Shown here piece after piece: positions 25,962-35,051 of a stretch of DNA of 64,000 nucleotides; position 1 is the stretch's first letter, and each line of letters begins with the position of its first letter. The stretch lies in contig JAPLFQ010000016.1 in assembly GCA_026390595.1 (NCBI GenBank), positions 62,001 to 126,000 of the forward strand, given 5' to 3'. A program made the translations under genes and the position numbers. Below the pieces are notes generated by a model, which was given only the letters and a program-made list of their open reading frames with translations, was not told the DNA's origin and did not search any database. This DNA is from Ignavibacteriales bacterium (GTDB taxonomy: Bacteria; Bacteroidota; Ignavibacteria; UBA10030).

Positions 25962-26666
25962 ATGCAGATCGTTGTCAGTAATCTTGGCCGGACTCGCTAT
26001 GCCGATACATGGGACTTTCAGCGCCGGCTTTTTGATCTGCGTCTTCAAGGCCTCATCGATGATGTTCTGTTATTCACGGAACATGAACACGTCTATACCA
26101 TAGGCAAGGGGGGGGACTCCAACCACCTTCTTGCTTCCGCGGAAGAACTCAGCAAGGACGGCACAGAAGTTTTCCGGATTGATCGCGGGGGCGATATCAC
26201 CTACCACGGCCCCGGTCAAGTCGTTGGCTATCCGATTCTCGATCTCAACCATTACTCTCCCGATATTCACAAGTACCTGAGATGTCTCGAGGATGTCCTC
26301 ATCAGACTCCTCGACGGATACGGCATCAGGGGAGAGCGGGAAGAAGGTATGACCGGAGTTTGGGTTAAAGGAGAGAAGATTGCCGCGATGGGTGTCAAGG
26401 TAAGCCGTTGGGTGACCATGCATGGATTCGCACTCAACGTGAATACCGATCTTCAGAAGTTTGAACGCATCATCCCGTGCGGGATCTTTCACAAAGGGGT
26501 GACATCCATGCAGCGGCTCTTGGGGAAAGAACTTCGCGTGGAAGATGTCGAAGCAAGGCTGACGGAATCTTTTTGTTCCGTTTTTGGTTGTACGCCCGTA
26601 GAAGTAAGTGCCGAAGTGCTCCGGCAACGGATTGAATCACTCCATGTTCAGTCATCGCAGGAATAG
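25962..26666 (+). CDS. lipB: Octanoyltransferase LipB
   Basis: LipB moves octanoate from acyl carrier protein to the lipoyl-domain lysine. The catalytic pair is visible: K146 in MGVKVSRWVTMHGFALN and C173 in CGIFHKGVTSM. The RGGDITYHGPGQVVGYPI motif marks the active-site loop. At 234 residues the length is standard. It lies 23 nt after lpd and just before the E1 gene, and lipA closes the same block, so both steps of de novo lipoylation accompany a substrate complex. Confidence 0.95.
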   Translation: MQIVVSNLGRTRYADTWDFQRRLFDLRLQGLIDDVLLFTEHEHVYTIGKGGDSNHLLASAEELSKDGTEVFRIDRGGDITYHGPGQVVGYPILDLNHYSPDIHKYLRCLEDVLIRLLDGYGIRGEREEGMTGVWVKGEKIAAMGVKVSRWVTMHGFALNVNTDLQKFERIIPCGIFHKGVTSMQRLLGKELRVEDVEARLTESFCSVFGCTPVEVSAEVLRQRIESLHVQSSQE

Positions 26667-26711
26667 CCGCTACGGAGCGGCCTCATCCCCGCGAGAGGAG
26701 ACATTGAATAC

Positions 26712-28760
26712 ATGCCGTCTACCCAGACACGTGTTCGTGTTGCAGGGTCGAGTGCAATGAAGCTCTCGAAGGAAGAACTCCTGCGGGCATATCGCACCAT
26801 GCTGATTGCCCGCCGCGCAGATGAGAAGATCCTCATCATGCTCAAGCAGGGAAAGTGCTTCTTTCACATCGGCGGTTCAGGTCACGAAGCGGCTCAGGTC
26901 GCTGCAGCCGCAGCTCTCCGCCCCAAATACGATTGGGGCTTCCCGTACTACCGTGACATGGCGTTTGCTCTGCACATGGGCATGACCCTCGAAGACATTT
27001 TTCTTTCCTCTCTTCACAGGGCCGAAGATCCGACCACGGGGGGGCGTCAGCCGCAGGGGCACTACGGTCGCCCCGATATCCGGATCCCGACGCAGTCAAG
27101 TCCAACAGGAACACAATATCTTCAGGCTGTCGGAGTTGCGATGGCATGCAAGAAAGAACAGACGGATGAAGTCGTGTATGTCTCGTCCGGCGAGGGGGCC
27201 ACGAGCGAAGGAGAATTCTTTGAGGCGGTAAACTGGGCAGCACGGGATGCATACCCTGTGATCTTCTTTGTGCAGGACAACAGGTACGCTATCTCTGTGC
27301 CGGTCAAACACCAGACCGCAGGTGGATCAGTGTATGAAGTTGTGGGAGGGTTCAAGGGGCTTGAACGATTCGATGTTGATGGCTCGAATTTTGGTCAAGT
27401 GTTCAACGCTATGGAGAAAGCTGTGGCGAGGGCCCGATCGGGGGGAGGACCCGCTCTTATCAGGGCCAATGTCGTGCGTCTCCTGCCTCATTCTTCCTCG
27501 GACGACCAGCTCAAGTACAGAACCAGAGAAGACGTCGAGAGCGACAAAGCCAAAGATCCGATTCCGATCATGACGCAATTTCTGATGGAAGAAGGGATCA
27601 TCACCGGCGACGAAGCTCTTGGCATTCAGGCTGAAGCGAAAGAAGCGGTCGAAGCGGCGGCGCGCTGGGCTGAATCACGGCCATTACCCGATCCCTCGAC
27701 GGTTGAGCATTTTGTGTACGGTGATGCGCATGCAAATCCGCCAAAAGATTTCGTGGAGCCGATACACACAGGGCTGAAAGTCGTATTGGTTGATGCGATC
27801 AATCATGCGTTGAAAGAGGAGATGGCCCGCAATCCGAAAATGATCATCTTCGGAGAGGATGTCGCAGACGGCAAGGGGGGAGTTTTTACGGCGACAAAAG
27901 GAATCTCAACGCAGTTTGGTGCGTCCCGCGCGTTCAATTCGCCGCTTGCTGAAGCGAGCATCGTTGGGATCGCGACAGGCCTCGCCATGAAAGGGTGGAC
28001 ACCGGTGCCGGAGATTCAGTTCGGAGACTACATCTGGCCGGCCTTCATGCAGATCCGCGATGAGATCTCCATGTTCCGGTACCGGTCAAACAACGGTTGG
28101 ACATGTCCGTTCGTCATTCGCGTGCCGGTCGGCGGATACATTCATGGAGGGCACTACCACAGCCAGTGCCTTGAGAGCATTTTGGCACACGTCCCGGGAA
28201 TTCGTCTCGCATTTCCCTCCAACGCAGCCGATGCCAAAGGATTGCTGAAAGCGGCCATCCGTGGAGATGATCCCGTGATTTTCATGGAGCACAAGGGATT
28301 GTACCGGCAGGGATATGCTTCCTCGCTTGAACCAGACGAAAACTTCGTGTTACCCTTCGGCATAGCGTCGGTGAAGAGACCGGGAAGCGATATCAGTGTT
28401 ATTACGTACGGAGCGCTGGTTCACAAATCTCTTGAAGCCGCCCGCAAGATGGAAGAACGCGGAGTGAGCGTCGAGGTGATCGATTTGCGTACGATCAATC
28501 CTCTCGACATCGATGCGATCTACACGTCCGTGAAAAAGACGGGAAAGGTGCTCGTCGCGCATGAAGATACGATCACTGCCGGATTCGGCGCCGAGATCGC
28601 AGCGCTGATCGCGCAACACTGTTTCGAATATCTCGATGCGCCGGTGAAACGGATCGGCGCTCTCGATACTCCGGTACCGTACAGCCCTCCCCTCGAGAAC
28701 GCTATGCTTCCGAGCGAAGGGAAGATCCTGGCAGCGCTCGAAGAATTGGCCGCATATTAA
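26712..28760 (+). CDS. Fused alpha-beta E1 of a branched-chain-type 2-oxoacid dehydrogenase
   Basis: One 682-residue chain joins the two E1 subunits. Residues 1 to about 340 are the alpha part, with the TPP/Mg2+ site around SSGEGATSEGEFFEAVNWAARDAYPVIFFVQDN (split here by normal family variation) and a phosphorylation-loop-like region (LLPHSSSDDQLKYR). Residues from about 355 are the beta part, with FGEDVADGKGGVF, NSPLAEASIVGIATGLA and the VIDLRTINPLD segment. Such fusions are common in Bacteroidota and are usually assigned to branched-chain 2-oxoacids, though pyruvate cannot be excluded. Flanked by lipB and the E2 gene. Confidence 0.92.
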   Translation: MPSTQTRVRVAGSSAMKLSKEELLRAYRTMLIARRADEKILIMLKQGKCFFHIGGSGHEAAQVAAAAALRPKYDWGFPYYRDMAFALHMGMTLEDIFLSSLHRAEDPTTGGRQPQGHYGRPDIRIPTQSSPTGTQYLQAVGVAMACKKEQTDEVVYVSSGEGATSEGEFFEAVNWAARDAYPVIFFVQDNRYAISVPVKHQTAGGSVYEVVGGFKGLERFDVDGSNFGQVFNAMEKAVARARSGGGPALIRANVVRLLPHSSSDDQLKYRTREDVESDKAKDPIPIMTQFLMEEGIITGDEALGIQAEAKEAVEAAARWAESRPLPDPSTVEHFVYGDAHANPPKDFVEPIHTGLKVVLVDAINHALKEEMARNPKMIIFGEDVADGKGGVFTATKGISTQFGASRAFNSPLAEASIVGIATGLAMKGWTPVPEIQFGDYIWPAFMQIRDEISMFRYRSNNGWTCPFVIRVPVGGYIHGGHYHSQCLESILAHVPGIRLAFPSNAADAKGLLKAAIRGDDPVIFMEHKGLYRQGYASSLEPDENFVLPFGIASVKRPGSDISVITYGALVHKSLEAARKMEERGVSVEVIDLRTINPLDIDAIYTSVKKTGKVLVAHEDTITAGFGAEIAALIAQHCFEYLDAPVKRIGALDTPVPYSPPLENAMLPSEGKILAALEELAAY

Positions 28761-28772
28761 AGGAGCCCGCTG

Positions 28773-30065
28773 ATGCTTGTGGAAGTTGTCATGCCGAAGA
28801 TGGGGGAGAGTATTCAGGAAGGGAAGATCCTTCGCTGGATGAAAAAGCCCGGCGACAAGATCGAGCAGGACGAGTCCATGCTGGAGATCAGCACGGACAA
28901 AGTCGACGCGGAAATCCCTTCTCCGTCCGCCGGATTCCTCTCGAGAATCCTTGTGCCAGAGGGAGAGACAGTCGAGGTCGGGAAGATCATCGCCGTGATC
29001 GAGACCGACGCGGGTGCCCTAAAGATCGAGCAAACGACGGCGGTTTCTTCGAAACCAGCGACCGTGGACGCAACCCCGCTGCCCGCTACCGCACCCGTGA
29101 TTGCGGGATGGGAAAGGAAGGAGCAGAAGCGCGAGGGGGAACGGTTCTATTCACCGCTGGTCCGTTCAATCGCGCGGAAAGAAGGAGTGAGCATTGCGGA
29201 GCTGGATCGGGTGCAGGGGACCGGACTATCTGGCCGCGTCACCAAGCACGACCTGGGAGACTATCTCAGGAACCGGACTGGAAGATCCGGCCCATTTGTC
29301 CAGGCCCCGCTTGCACGCGTTGATATCAAGGAGCTTCAGGCAAAATATCCGCCTCCGCAATTCGAAGTTGTGCAGATGGACAATGTGCAGATGAAGATGG
29401 CAGAGCACATGGTCCGAAGCGTGCAGACTTCTCCGCATGTGGAAGCCATTTCGGAATGTGATTGTTCGCGCATCGTCGATTTTAGATCGAAGAATGCTGC
29501 GCAGTTCGAGACTCAAGAAGGGTTTAAACTCACCTTCATGCCCTTCATTGTTGACGCCGCGATCCAGGCATTGAAAGCGTTTCCGCTTGTCAACAGTTCC
29601 TTGGAAGGGGACAAGATCATCCTGAAGAAGTCGATCAACTTCGGAATCGCCGTCGCGTCTCCAACGGGACTGATTGTCCCTGTCATCAAAAACGCTGAAG
29701 GGAAAAATTTCCTGGGGCTCGCGCGGGCCATCAACGATCTCGCGGTCCGGACGCGGACCAAGCGGTTGATGCCTGATGAAATCCAGGGAGGGACATTCAC
29801 CGTGACGAACTACGGCGTCTTCGGCAATATCATCGGTACGCCGATTATCAACCAGCCCCAGGTGGCGATCCTGGGTATCGGGGCGATCAAGAAACGGCCG
29901 ATGGTGCTGACGGATGCTCAGGGGAATGACACGATAGCCATCCGGTCGATGGCGTACCTGACTCTCGCCTTCGACCATCGCATCATCGACGGCGCTCTTG
30001 GCGGACAATTCCTCGCCAAGGTGGTTTCGAATCTCGAACAGTACGATTTTACGAGGACTTCTTAA
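28773..30065 (+). CDS. Dihydrolipoamide acyltransferase (E2)
   Basis: The core component of the oxoacid dehydrogenase, 430 residues with three domains in order: one lipoyl domain (1-80, lipoyl-lysine K43 in EISTDKVDAEI), an Ala/Pro linker, a peripheral-subunit-binding domain (about 127-162, SPLVRSIARKEGVSIAELD...GRVTKHDL), and the catalytic trimer domain (about 200-430) with the DHRIIDG motif carrying the active His and Asp. It starts 12 nt after the fused E1, and lipA follows at once. The acyl group handled is set by E1 and is not certain. Confidence 0.93.
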   Translation: MLVEVVMPKMGESIQEGKILRWMKKPGDKIEQDESMLEISTDKVDAEIPSPSAGFLSRILVPEGETVEVGKIIAVIETDAGALKIEQTTAVSSKPATVDATPLPATAPVIAGWERKEQKREGERFYSPLVRSIARKEGVSIAELDRVQGTGLSGRVTKHDLGDYLRNRTGRSGPFVQAPLARVDIKELQAKYPPPQFEVVQMDNVQMKMAEHMVRSVQTSPHVEAISECDCSRIVDFRSKNAAQFETQEGFKLTFMPFIVDAAIQALKAFPLVNSSLEGDKIILKKSINFGIAVASPTGLIVPVIKNAEGKNFLGLARAINDLAVRTRTKRLMPDEIQGGTFTVTNYGVFGNIIGTPIINQPQVAILGIGAIKKRPMVLTDAQGNDTIAIRSMAYLTLAFDHRIIDGALGGQFLAKVVSNLEQYDFTRTS

Positions 30066-30953
30066 GTGGCGCAGATTTTCGAGGAAATTCCCGCAGGCAA
30101 GAGAGAACCCGACCGTCCGCGCCGTCCTGAGTGGTTGAAGGCGAAGATTCCGGGCGGAGAGGGATACGCGAAGCTGAAGAACATCATCGATGGACACCGG
30201 CTTCACACGGTCTGTGAGGAAGCGCGCTGTCCGAACATGGGCGAATGCTGGCATTCCGGGACTGCAACGTTTATGATCCTGGGTGATATATGTACCCGAT
30301 CGTGCGGGTTTTGCGCGGTAAAGACCGGCCGACCGGACTACGGCCTGGATTGGGACGAACCACGCAGGGTCGCCGACGCCGTGAAGTTGATGGGTGTGCG
30401 GCATGCCGTGATAACCTCGGTGAACAGGGATGAGAGGGCGGATGGAGGCGCTCCGATTTTTGCCGAGACGATTCGGTTGATCCATGCAGAAGCGACTGGA
30501 ACAACGGTCGAAGTGTTGATCCCGGACTTCAAAGGCAGTGAAGAGGCCCTCAAAATCGTCCTCGATGCGCGTCCGGACATTCTGAACCATAACCTCGAGA
30601 CGGTTCCCCGCCTTTATCGTACGGTGCGTCCCCAGGCGAACTACCAGCAGTCACTAGAGGTGCTTGACCGCTCAAAGAAACGTGGAATGGTGACAAAAAC
30701 CGGGCTCATGCTGGGGATCGGGGAGAGGACGGAAGAGGTCGTTGAGGTCATGCGAGATGTCCGAAAGACGAACTGCGATATCCTCACGCTCGGGCAGTAC
30801 CTTCAGCCGACGCATGAACATTTGCCGGTGGAGCGCTATGCACACCCGGACGAGTTCAAAATGCTCAAGGAATTCGGCCTTGAGATCGGATTCAGGCACG
30901 TTGAGTCGGGACCACTTGTCCGCAGTTCCTACCACGCAGAACAGCAGGTATAA
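30066..30953 (+). CDS. lipA: Lipoyl synthase LipA
   Basis: LipA inserts two sulfurs into protein-bound octanoate by radical SAM chemistry. Both cluster motifs are visible: the auxiliary cluster C50, C55 and C61 ([12 protein letters not shown]) and the radical SAM triad C76, C80 and C83 (CTRSCGFC). The C-terminal [11 protein letters not shown] includes the conserved RSSY serine. The start is GTG at 30066, directly after the E2 stop with no gap. At 295 residues the length is normal. Confidence 0.96.
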   Translation: MAQIFEEIPAGKREPDRPRRPEWLKAKIPGGEGYAKLKNIIDGHRLHTVCEEARCPNMGECWHSGTATFMILGDICTRSCGFCAVKTGRPDYGLDWDEPRRVADAVKLMGVRHAVITSVNRDERADGGAPIFAETIRLIHAEATGTTVEVLIPDFKGSEEALKIVLDARPDILNHNLETVPRLYRTVRPQANYQQSLEVLDRSKKRGMVTKTGLMLGIGERTEEVVEVMRDVRKTNCDILTLGQYLQPTHEHLPVERYAHPDEFKMLKEFGLEIGFRHVESGPLVRSSYHAEQQV

Positions 30954-31035
30954 GCCCTTCGTTCACAGTCCACTCGAGATTTCCTTCAGAACCTCGCCTT
31001 CCATCGTTCGCCCGAGTGGGAGTGCCAGAAAACGT

Positions 31036-31064
31036 TTGACTTTCCGGCCAAAGAGCGCTATATT
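31036..31064 (+). promoter_or_regulatory. Promoter of the rplM-rpsI-rpsB-tsf operon
   Basis: TTGACT (31036-31041) and TATATT (31059-31064) lie 17 nt apart; the -10 extends to TATATTTG, a perfect TAnnTTTG, and the -35 to TTTG, the Bacteroidota form. The start of transcription would fall about 45 nt before rplM. Confidence 0.7.
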
Positions 31065-31115
31065 TGTAAACTTGAAAACGAAGCTGAGTTCTATTCTTTT
31101 GATCCGGAGGTTAGT

Positions 31116-31556
31116 GTGGAATTGTCATCAAGGACCAAGTTCTTTACACAAGAAGATGTCGAGCAGAAGTGGTTCATTGTCGATGCAAGCGGAAAGACAT
31201 TGGGTCGCATCGCTTCCAAGATCGCGCACATAATTCGCGGGAAGCACAAGCCGACATTCACGACAAATGCCGATCTTGGTGATTTCGTTGTTGTCATCAA
31301 CGCTGAGAAGGTGGTTGTAACGGGCAAGCGCCAGGAGCTGAAGCAGTACTATCACAATACACAATATCCTGGCGGAGCGCGGTTCGAGTCGATTGTAGAT
31401 GTTATGAAGACGAAACCGCATATGATTCTCGAGCATGCCGTGAAAGGCATGCTGCCGCATAACCGCCTGGGACGCAGGATGATCAAGAAGCTGAAAGTGT
31501 ACGTTGGACCTGAGCATCCGCACAGCGCCCAAATGCCTGAGAATTTACCACTGTAA
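31116..31556 (+). CDS. rplM: 50S ribosomal protein L13
   Basis: L13 binds 23S rRNA early in large-subunit assembly. The 146-residue protein has the [19 protein letters not shown] start, the [11 protein letters not shown] stretch, the HTQYPGG segment and the [22 protein letters not shown] motif. Translation starts at GTG 31116 with a good GGAGG at 31106-31110. It is followed by rpsI in the usual pair. Confidence 0.97.
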   Translation: MELSSRTKFFTQEDVEQKWFIVDASGKTLGRIASKIAHIIRGKHKPTFTTNADLGDFVVVINAEKVVVTGKRQELKQYYHNTQYPGGARFESIVDVMKTKPHMILEHAVKGMLPHNRLGRRMIKKLKVYVGPEHPHSAQMPENLPL

Positions 31557-31582
31557 CTATCTATTTTCTTAGAAGGACATCA

Positions 31583-31969
31583 ATGCCATCTATCATCACT
31601 GTCGGTCGTCGGAAAACTGCCGTTGCTCGCGTGAAGCTCACGGACGGATCCGGCAAAGTTACTGTCAACAACAAAGATCTCGAGAAGTACTTCCCGATCG
31701 CTGTTCTGCGCGAAGATGTTCTGAAGCCTTTCATCGCGACATCCACGCAGGGACGCTACGACGCGAAAGTCAGAGTGGCAGGGGGCGGATCAACCGGTCA
31801 GGCCGGAGCAATCAAGCTCGGCATCGCCCGATCGCTCGTGTCGCTCGATGAGGATCACCGGCAGAACCTGCGGAATGCAGGATTGCTGACACGAGATCCC
31901 CGCATGGTGGAACGGAAAAAATACGGACAGAAGAAGGCCCGTAAGCGGTTCCAGTTCTCAAAGCGTTAA
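31583..31969 (+). CDS. rpsI: 30S ribosomal protein S9
   Basis: S9 reaches the P-site tRNA with its C-terminal tail. The 128-residue product has the [12 protein letters not shown] start, the [19 protein letters not shown] core and the conserved basic end [11 protein letters not shown]. It lies 26 nt after rplM. A 121-nt gap with a small CAGTCT/AGACTG hairpin separates it from rpsB. Confidence 0.97.
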   Translation: MPSIITVGRRKTAVARVKLTDGSGKVTVNNKDLEKYFPIAVLREDVLKPFIATSTQGRYDAKVRVAGGGSTGQAGAIKLGIARSLVSLDEDHRQNLRNAGLLTRDPRMVERKKYGQKKARKRFQFSKR

Positions 31970-32090
31970 TCGAAGTTTTTCATCAATCATATTCTCCGAT
32001 CCAAGCGGGAGTGTCTCGACAGTCTCATAGACTGCCGGGATTCCGTAAGGAGATGACGGGAATAGCAGAACTAACTCAAAAGGATCACTT

Positions 32091-32864
32091 ATGCCCCGTG
32101 TAGAACTCGACGCACTGCTGCAAGCTGGTGCCCACTTCGTGCACATCACCCGCCGTTGGAATCCCAAGATGAAGCCCTACATCTTCATGGAGCGCAATGG
32201 GATTCATGTCATCGATCTGAAAAAGACGCAGGAAATGCTGGAAGCGGCATGCAATGCCGTGTCCAATATCGTTTCGCAAAACCGGAAACCCCTGTTTGTT
32301 GCCACGAAGCAGCAGGCAAAGGACGTTGTGCAGGAGGAGGCGAAGCGCTGCGGATCATTCTATGTCACCCAACGGTGGCTGGGCGGCATGCTGACAAACT
32401 TTCAGACCATTCGCAAGAGCGTCAAGCGCCTCACGAATATCGAGAAAATGGAAAGTGACGGCACGTTCGAGAAGATCACCAAAAAGGAAAGACTGTTCCT
32501 CGATCGCGAACGTGAAAAGCTCCAGAACATTCTCTCAGGTGTCGTTGAGATGTCGCGGCTGCCTGGTCTGGTGTTTGTCGTGGATGTGAAGAAGGAAGCG
32601 ATCGCGGTGAAGGAAGCCCGACGTCTCGGGATACCAATTGTCGCAATCGTTGATACAAACGTCGACCCTGACCTTGTGGATTACCCGATCCCCGCCAACG
32701 ATGACGCATTGAAATCTGTTCAGTGTATCGCGCGGGCGATTGCAGAGGCCGTCATCGAAGGCAGCCAGAGAGTTGCCTCCCGCCAGGCTGACGAAGCAAT
32801 GGCGCGTGGTGCAGAAAACAAGGAGGCATCTGAGAAATCCGAAGCTTCTGAGAAAGCTCATTAA
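32091..32864 (+). CDS. rpsB: 30S ribosomal protein S2
   Basis: S2 binds the 30S head late in assembly. The 257-residue product shows the family start (ELLQAGAHF-like LLQAGAHFVHITRRWNPKM), FVATKQQAKDVVQEEAKRC, the RWLGGMLTNFQTI motif and the VDTNVDPDLVDYPIPANDDA block. The C-terminal tail is a low-complexity Glu/Lys/Ser/Ala run. The upstream gap may hold an autoregulatory leader, but I cannot identify one. It precedes tsf, as in most bacteria. Confidence 0.97.
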   Translation: MPRVELDALLQAGAHFVHITRRWNPKMKPYIFMERNGIHVIDLKKTQEMLEAACNAVSNIVSQNRKPLFVATKQQAKDVVQEEAKRCGSFYVTQRWLGGMLTNFQTIRKSVKRLTNIEKMESDGTFEKITKKERLFLDREREKLQNILSGVVEMSRLPGLVFVVDVKKEAIAVKEARRLGIPIVAIVDTNVDPDLVDYPIPANDDALKSVQCIARAIAEAVIEGSQRVASRQADEAMARGAENKEASEKSEASEKAH

Positions 32865-32882
32865 AGAAGGAGTTTCTTGAAT

Positions 32883-33488
32883 ATGGCTGTAATATCATCT
32901 GAAATAGTGAAGTCCCTACGTGACAAAACCGGCGCGGGCATGATGGATTGCAAGCGTGCGCTCGAAGCGTCAAATGGTGACATCGAACAAGCGACCGACT
33001 ATCTCCGGAAGAAGGGCGCGGCCGTTGCTGCAAAGCGTGCAGAGAGAGAAGCAAACCAGGGAGTCATCGAAGCGTACATACACGCAGGCGGACGCATCGG
33101 CGCAATGATCGAATTGAACTGCGAAACCGATTTCGTTGCAAAGACGCCCGAGTTCAGGCAATTGGCTCACGACATCGCCATGCAGATCGCGGCGATGAGT
33201 CCGGTCTTTGTCAGCAGGGAAGATGTCGACGAGGCGACGCTACAGAAGGAAATAGAGATCTACAAGGCCCAGGCGGTCAATGAGGGTAAGCGGCCCGAGA
33301 TCGCAGAGAAGATTGCCGAGGGCAGGGTGGAGAAATTCTACCAGGAGGTGTGCCTTCTGGAGCAAAGCTTCATTAAGGATTCTGGCAAGACGATCAAGGA
33401 CCTCCTGTCCGATGCAACGGGCAAGGTAGGCGAGAAGATCGGCGTCCGTCGATTTACACGCTTTCACCTTGGTGAATCTTCTAAATAG
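32883..33488 (+). CDS. tsf: Elongation factor Ts
   Basis: EF-Ts exchanges GDP for GTP on EF-Tu. It has the UBA-like N-terminus with [18 protein letters not shown], the [18 protein letters not shown] segment and the core motif [15 protein letters not shown]. At 201 residues it is the short form lacking one core repeat. ATG 32883 has a strong AAGAAGGAG site; a TTG six bases upstream is in frame but unlikely. A terminator-like hairpin follows within 12 nt of the stop. Confidence 0.96.
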   Translation: MAVISSEIVKSLRDKTGAGMMDCKRALEASNGDIEQATDYLRKKGAAVAAKRAEREANQGVIEAYIHAGGRIGAMIELNCETDFVAKTPEFRQLAHDIAMQIAAMSPVFVSREDVDEATLQKEIEIYKAQAVNEGKRPEIAEKIAEGRVEKFYQEVCLLEQSFIKDSGKTIKDLLSDATGKVGEKIGVRRFTRFHLGESSK

Positions 33489-33498
33489 ACTGTCTCAT

Positions 33499-33526
33499 AA
33501 ATCCCGAAGCGATTCGGGATTTTTTT
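33499..33526 (+). terminator. Rho-independent terminator between tsf and pyrH
   Basis: A perfect 10-bp stem (33499-33508 with 33513-33522), a GCGA loop and a T run to 33526. It ends only 15 nt before the pyrH start, so pyrH must either be reached by read-through or start from a promoter inside or before tsf. Confidence 0.8.
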
Positions 33527-33541
33527 CGTCCTCGAGGGAGC

Positions 33542-34264
33542 ATGGAAAAAGCACGATACAAACGCGTTCTCCTGAAACTCAGCGGCGAATCCCTGATGGG
33601 GAGCCGCGACTATGGCATTGACTCCAATGTCGTGAGTGATTTTGCGGAGGAAATTCGAGGAATCAAGGAACTCGGCGTCGAAATTGGCATCGTCATTGGT
33701 GGCGGCAATATTTACCGGGGTATCGATAATTCGGCCGACGGAATCGACAAGGTTACCGGCGATCACATGGGGATGCTCGCGACGGTCATCAACGCCCTCG
33801 CTCTGCAGAATGCCCTCGAAAAACACGGTCTCTATACCCGGTGCCAAACAGCGATCAATATGGAAAGAATCGCTGAACCGTTCATCCGCCGTCGCGCAAT
33901 CCGGCACCTCGAGAAGGGAAGAATTGTTATCTTTGCAGCAGGAACGGGAAATCCGTACTTTACAACAGACACCGCCGCGGCCCTTCGGGCCATCGAAATC
34001 GAAGCCGATGTGATCTTGAAGGGGACGAGAGTCGATGGCGTCTATGACAGCGATCCGGAGAAAAACGCGGCTGCGATACGGATCCCTGAGATCAGTTACC
34101 TTGACGTTCTGAAAAAGGACCTCCGCGTCATGGATCTGACGGCAATCACGTTGTGCAAGGAGAATAAGCTTCCGATCATCATCTTCAACATGAACACGCC
34201 CGGGAACCTGCGCAGAATTATCTTGGGTGAAAACGTAGGTTCGAAGGTGTTTGTGGAAAACTGA
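33542..34264 (+). CDS. pyrH: Uridylate kinase
   Basis: PyrH phosphorylates UMP to UDP and belongs to the amino-acid-kinase fold. The 240 residues hold KLSGESLMG, the [10 protein letters not shown] motif, [35 protein letters not shown] and [13 protein letters not shown]. Gene order tsf-pyrH-frr is the common bacterial one. The upstream terminator just 15 nt from the start suggests that its expression is lowered or tuned relative to tsf. Confidence 0.97.
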   Translation: MEKARYKRVLLKLSGESLMGSRDYGIDSNVVSDFAEEIRGIKELGVEIGIVIGGGNIYRGIDNSADGIDKVTGDHMGMLATVINALALQNALEKHGLYTRCQTAINMERIAEPFIRRRAIRHLEKGRIVIFAAGTGNPYFTTDTAAALRAIEIEADVILKGTRVDGVYDSDPEKNAAAIRIPEISYLDVLKKDLRVMDLTAITLCKENKLPIIIFNMNTPGNLRRIILGENVGSKVFVEN

Positions 34265-34320
34265 AACGGGTCACTAATCCACTCCGGCAATCCTCATCAT
34301 AAACGAATAGCGAGCCCCCT

Positions 34321-34878
34321 ATGGTAAAGGATATCCTGAAGAATGCAGAAGACCGGATGAAGAAGGCAGTGGAAGTTGTGCGCGAAGAACTTGTGAAAGT
34401 GCGGACTGGCAAAGCGACCACGGCGCTTCTTGACGGTATCAAAGTAGACTACTACGGCAGCATGGTGCCTCTCAACCAGGTTGCCAACGTCAGCACCCCT
34501 GACGTCCACACGATCTCGGTCCAGGCCTGGGAAAAGAACATGCTCGGTGTTATCGACAAGGCAATTCTGGCAGCGAATCTCGGCCTGAATCCTGTCAACG
34601 ACGGGAACATACTCCGGGTGCCGATTCCCGCCTTGAATGAAGAGCGACGGCGAGAACTCGTCAAGCTCGTGAAGAAGTTCGGTGAAGACGGGAAAATCGC
34701 CGTTCGGAATGTGCGGAGGGACGCAATCGAGCATCTGAAGAAATCGGAAAAGGCGGAGCACTTCTCGGAAGATGAGCGGAAGCGGGGCGAACAGGAATCT
34801 CAGAAACTTACAGACAAGCACATCAAGGATATCGACAACCTCCTCGCCATAAAGGAGAAGGAGATTATGGAAGTCTGA
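34321..34878 (+). CDS. frr: Ribosome recycling factor
   Basis: RRF splits post-termination ribosomes with EF-G. The 185-residue product has the typical RTGKATTALLDGIKVDYYGSMVPLNQVANVS block (spread over residues 27-57), the VPIPALNEERRRELVK motif, VAVRNVRRDA-like IAVRNVRRDA and the C-terminal helical bundle. It lies 56 nt after pyrH and is followed by a clear terminator, which closes the rplM-to-frr group. Confidence 0.97.
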   Translation: MVKDILKNAEDRMKKAVEVVREELVKVRTGKATTALLDGIKVDYYGSMVPLNQVANVSTPDVHTISVQAWEKNMLGVIDKAILAANLGLNPVNDGNILRVPIPALNEERRRELVKLVKKFGEDGKIAVRNVRRDAIEHLKKSEKAEHFSEDERKRGEQESQKLTDKHIKDIDNLLAIKEKEIMEV

Positions 34879-34907
34879 TCTTCGACTGTTGACCATCGTC
34901 GTGCATC

Positions 34908-34945
34908 AGCAAAGTCCCGGCCCGGTGCCGGGACTTTTGCTTTTT
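34908..34945 (+). terminator. Rho-independent terminator after frr
   Basis: An 11-bp perfect GC-rich stem (34911-34921 with 34927-34937) with a CCGGT loop, followed by T-rich sequence to 34945, about 33 nt after the frr stop. Confidence 0.85.
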
Positions 34946-35051
34946 CAGACGGAAAGTGCTATTCTCCATTCAACGGTTCTCACAGCACTCGCTGACCGTG
35001 ATTATCAGAACCAGCTACAGCACCGATTCCCAATCCTGAAGGAGTGTCCCG

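Noticed and set aside
29226-30590. 454-codon open frame opposite the E2 and lipA genes
   Set aside because: Both sense genes are strongly conserved with all active-site residues; the antisense product shows no recognisable motif.
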